Part shown: piece after piece, positions 4,821 to 5,319 of the stretch
How the letters are laid out: each line of letters begins with the position of its first letter
How positions within the stretch are numbered: the first letter of the stretch is position 1
Assembly: GCA_023230825.1 (NCBI GenBank)
Contig: JALNWO010000116.1
Coordinates: 1 to 5,319, forward strand
Reading direction: 5' to 3'
DNA length: 5,319 nt
Source: Acholeplasmataceae bacterium
GTDB taxonomy: Bacteria > Bacillota_I > Bacilli_A > Acholeplasmatales > Acholeplasmataceae
Translations under genes and position numbers: made by a program
The notes under the pieces: generated by a model
Told to the model about the DNA's origin: nothing
Seen by the model: the letters and a program-made list of their open reading frames with translations, nothing else
Databases searched by the model: none

Positions 4821-5319
4821 TTAATAGGCACGGGCAAACCAAACGGTTTGCGTTGCGGGTTGTCCCGTGACGGGACATGTTTCGGTTATTAGATTTTGTT
4901 CAAAAGGAATGACCCGAGCGGTTGCGGTGGTGTCTTCTTTAATTTTTAATTCTGCTTCTTCACCGGAGATGCTCATAGCAACATAGCCACCCCGTTTAAT
5001 GTGGGTTTTAAATTCATCGTATGTTTTTGCAATATAAGTGTTTGCTTCAACATAAGCTTTCGCGTTATCATACATGGCTTGATGAATGTTTTGTAAAAGG
5101 CTTTCCATTTGGTTAGCGACATCATCAATTTTCATTGTGAATTTTTCTCGGTTGTAACGTGTAACAATGGTCACTTCTTGGCGTTCTAAATCGCGAGGCC
5201 CAATTTCAATGCGAACCGGAATGCCTTTCATTTCGGATTCACTAAATTTCCACCCTGGGGATTTATTAGAATCATCGATTTGAACCCGGAAACCTTTCGC
5301 TTTCAGCTCATTTGCAAGC
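4821..5319 (-). CDS. proS: Proline--tRNA ligase, archaeal/eukaryotic type (class 3), C-terminal part (runs off the right edge)
   Basis: ProRS charges tRNA-Pro with proline in the cytoplasm. The reading frame is open to the window edge (complete codons from 5318), giving 165 residues of a protein usually about 470-500 long. The visible part covers the anticodon-binding domain ('GFRVQIDDSNKSPGWKFSES', then 'GIPVRIEIGPRDLE') and the C-terminal domain ending in 'WFARAY'. That Tyr terminus and the absence of an INS-type domain order mark the class 3 form. The family's C-terminal domain usually has four zinc-binding cysteines (WCG...CE and C..CG). Here the first pair aligns with Ile117 and Ala122 of the visible stretch (within MSISGEEAE), and the second pair is Cys148 plus Thr151, so only one of four is kept. 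The usual 'WKFNEWE' is 'WKFSESE'. The catalytic core is outside the window. Confidence 0.95.
   Translation of the reverse strand, partial: LANELKAKGFRVQIDDSNKSPGWKFSESEMKGIPVRIEIGPRDLERQEVTIVTRYNREKFTMKIDDVANQMESLLQNIHQAMYDNAKAYVEANTYIAKTYDEFKTHIKRGGYVAMSISGEEAELKIKEDTTATARVIPFEQNLITETCPVTGQPATQTVWFARAY
4834..4851 (-). repeat. Inverted repeat, 7-bp arms with a 4-nt loop, near the proS stop
   Basis: GCAAACC and GGTTTGC pair perfectly around a 4-nt loop (GTTT on the minus strand). The repeat sits inside the last codons of proS, ending 10 nt before the stop codon. No run of U follows in the transcript (CCGTGCCTATTAAAAG), so it does not look like an intrinsic terminator. Confidence 0.6.
4861..4877 (-). 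repeat. GC-rich inverted repeat, 7-bp arms with a 3-nt loop, inside proS
   Basis: TGTCCCG and CGGGACA pair perfectly around TCA on the minus strand. It encodes the CPVTGQ segment of ProRS and lies 9 nt upstream of the second hairpin in the transcript. Four of its five-plus GC pairs are consecutive, so a stable RNA stem is plausible. A role is not shown. Confidence 0.6.

Noticed and set aside
4834..4877. Intrinsic terminator between proS and the ATPase operon
   Set aside because: The hairpins are real, but no T-run follows on either strand, and they lie within proS coding sequence.
1..5319. CRISPR arrays, tRNA or rRNA genes, insertion sequences, attachment sites
   Set aside because: I saw no repeat arrays, cloverleaf structures or transposase-like frames; the window is almost wholly filled by eight genes on one strand.

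Overview
The window is one strand of an operon from an AT-rich, Bacillota- or Mollicutes-like bacterium. Every supported gene lies on the minus strand, so the operon reads from the right edge to the left. It contains the end of an archaeal/eukaryotic-type (class 3) prolyl-tRNA synthetase gene, then most of a V-type (A/V-type) rotary ATPase operon. Subunits H/G, C, I, K, F and E are complete, and the first 28 codons of the catalytic subunit A run off the left edge. The remaining soluble genes, B and D, presumably follow to the left of the window.

Organism: low GC, strong GGAGG-type ribosome binding sites, a class 3 ProRS, and subunits C, I and K that resemble clostridial forms all suggest a Bacillota, Erysipelotrichia or Acholeplasma/Izemoplasma-like genome. 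The F gene appears to end at TGA just where its family should end, and Trp codons are TGG, so the standard bacterial code fits better than the Mycoplasma TGA=Trp code. The taxon is an inference.

Layout, right to left: proS 3' end (5319-4821), 15-nt gap, subunit H/G (4805-4494), 16 nt, subunit C (4477-3440), 14 nt, subunit I (3425-1503), 17 nt, subunit K (1485-1039), 20 nt, subunit F (1018-710), subunit E directly after (699-94), 9 nt, subunit A (84 to beyond the edge). No internal promoter or intrinsic terminator is visible, and several ribosome binding sites overlap the upstream stop codon. The whole set is therefore probably co-transcribed and translationally coupled, with proS as an upstream member or at least read through.

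How the parts work together: K forms the membrane ring that carries ions. I is the membrane stator with the essential arginine. C is the socket joining the ring to the central stalk. F belongs to the central stalk. E and H/G form the peripheral stalk, and A (with B) hydrolyses or makes ATP. The machine couples ATP to H+ or Na+ movement; the ion cannot be settled from this sequence.

I found no undescribed system. The points most worth a second look are the apparent loss of three of four zinc-binding cysteines in ProRS, two back-to-back 7-bp hairpins at the end of proS, the H-C-I-K-F-E-A gene order, the possibly processed N-terminal hairpin of K, and the non-ATG starts of I and E. There is no stretch over 300 bases without a gene.
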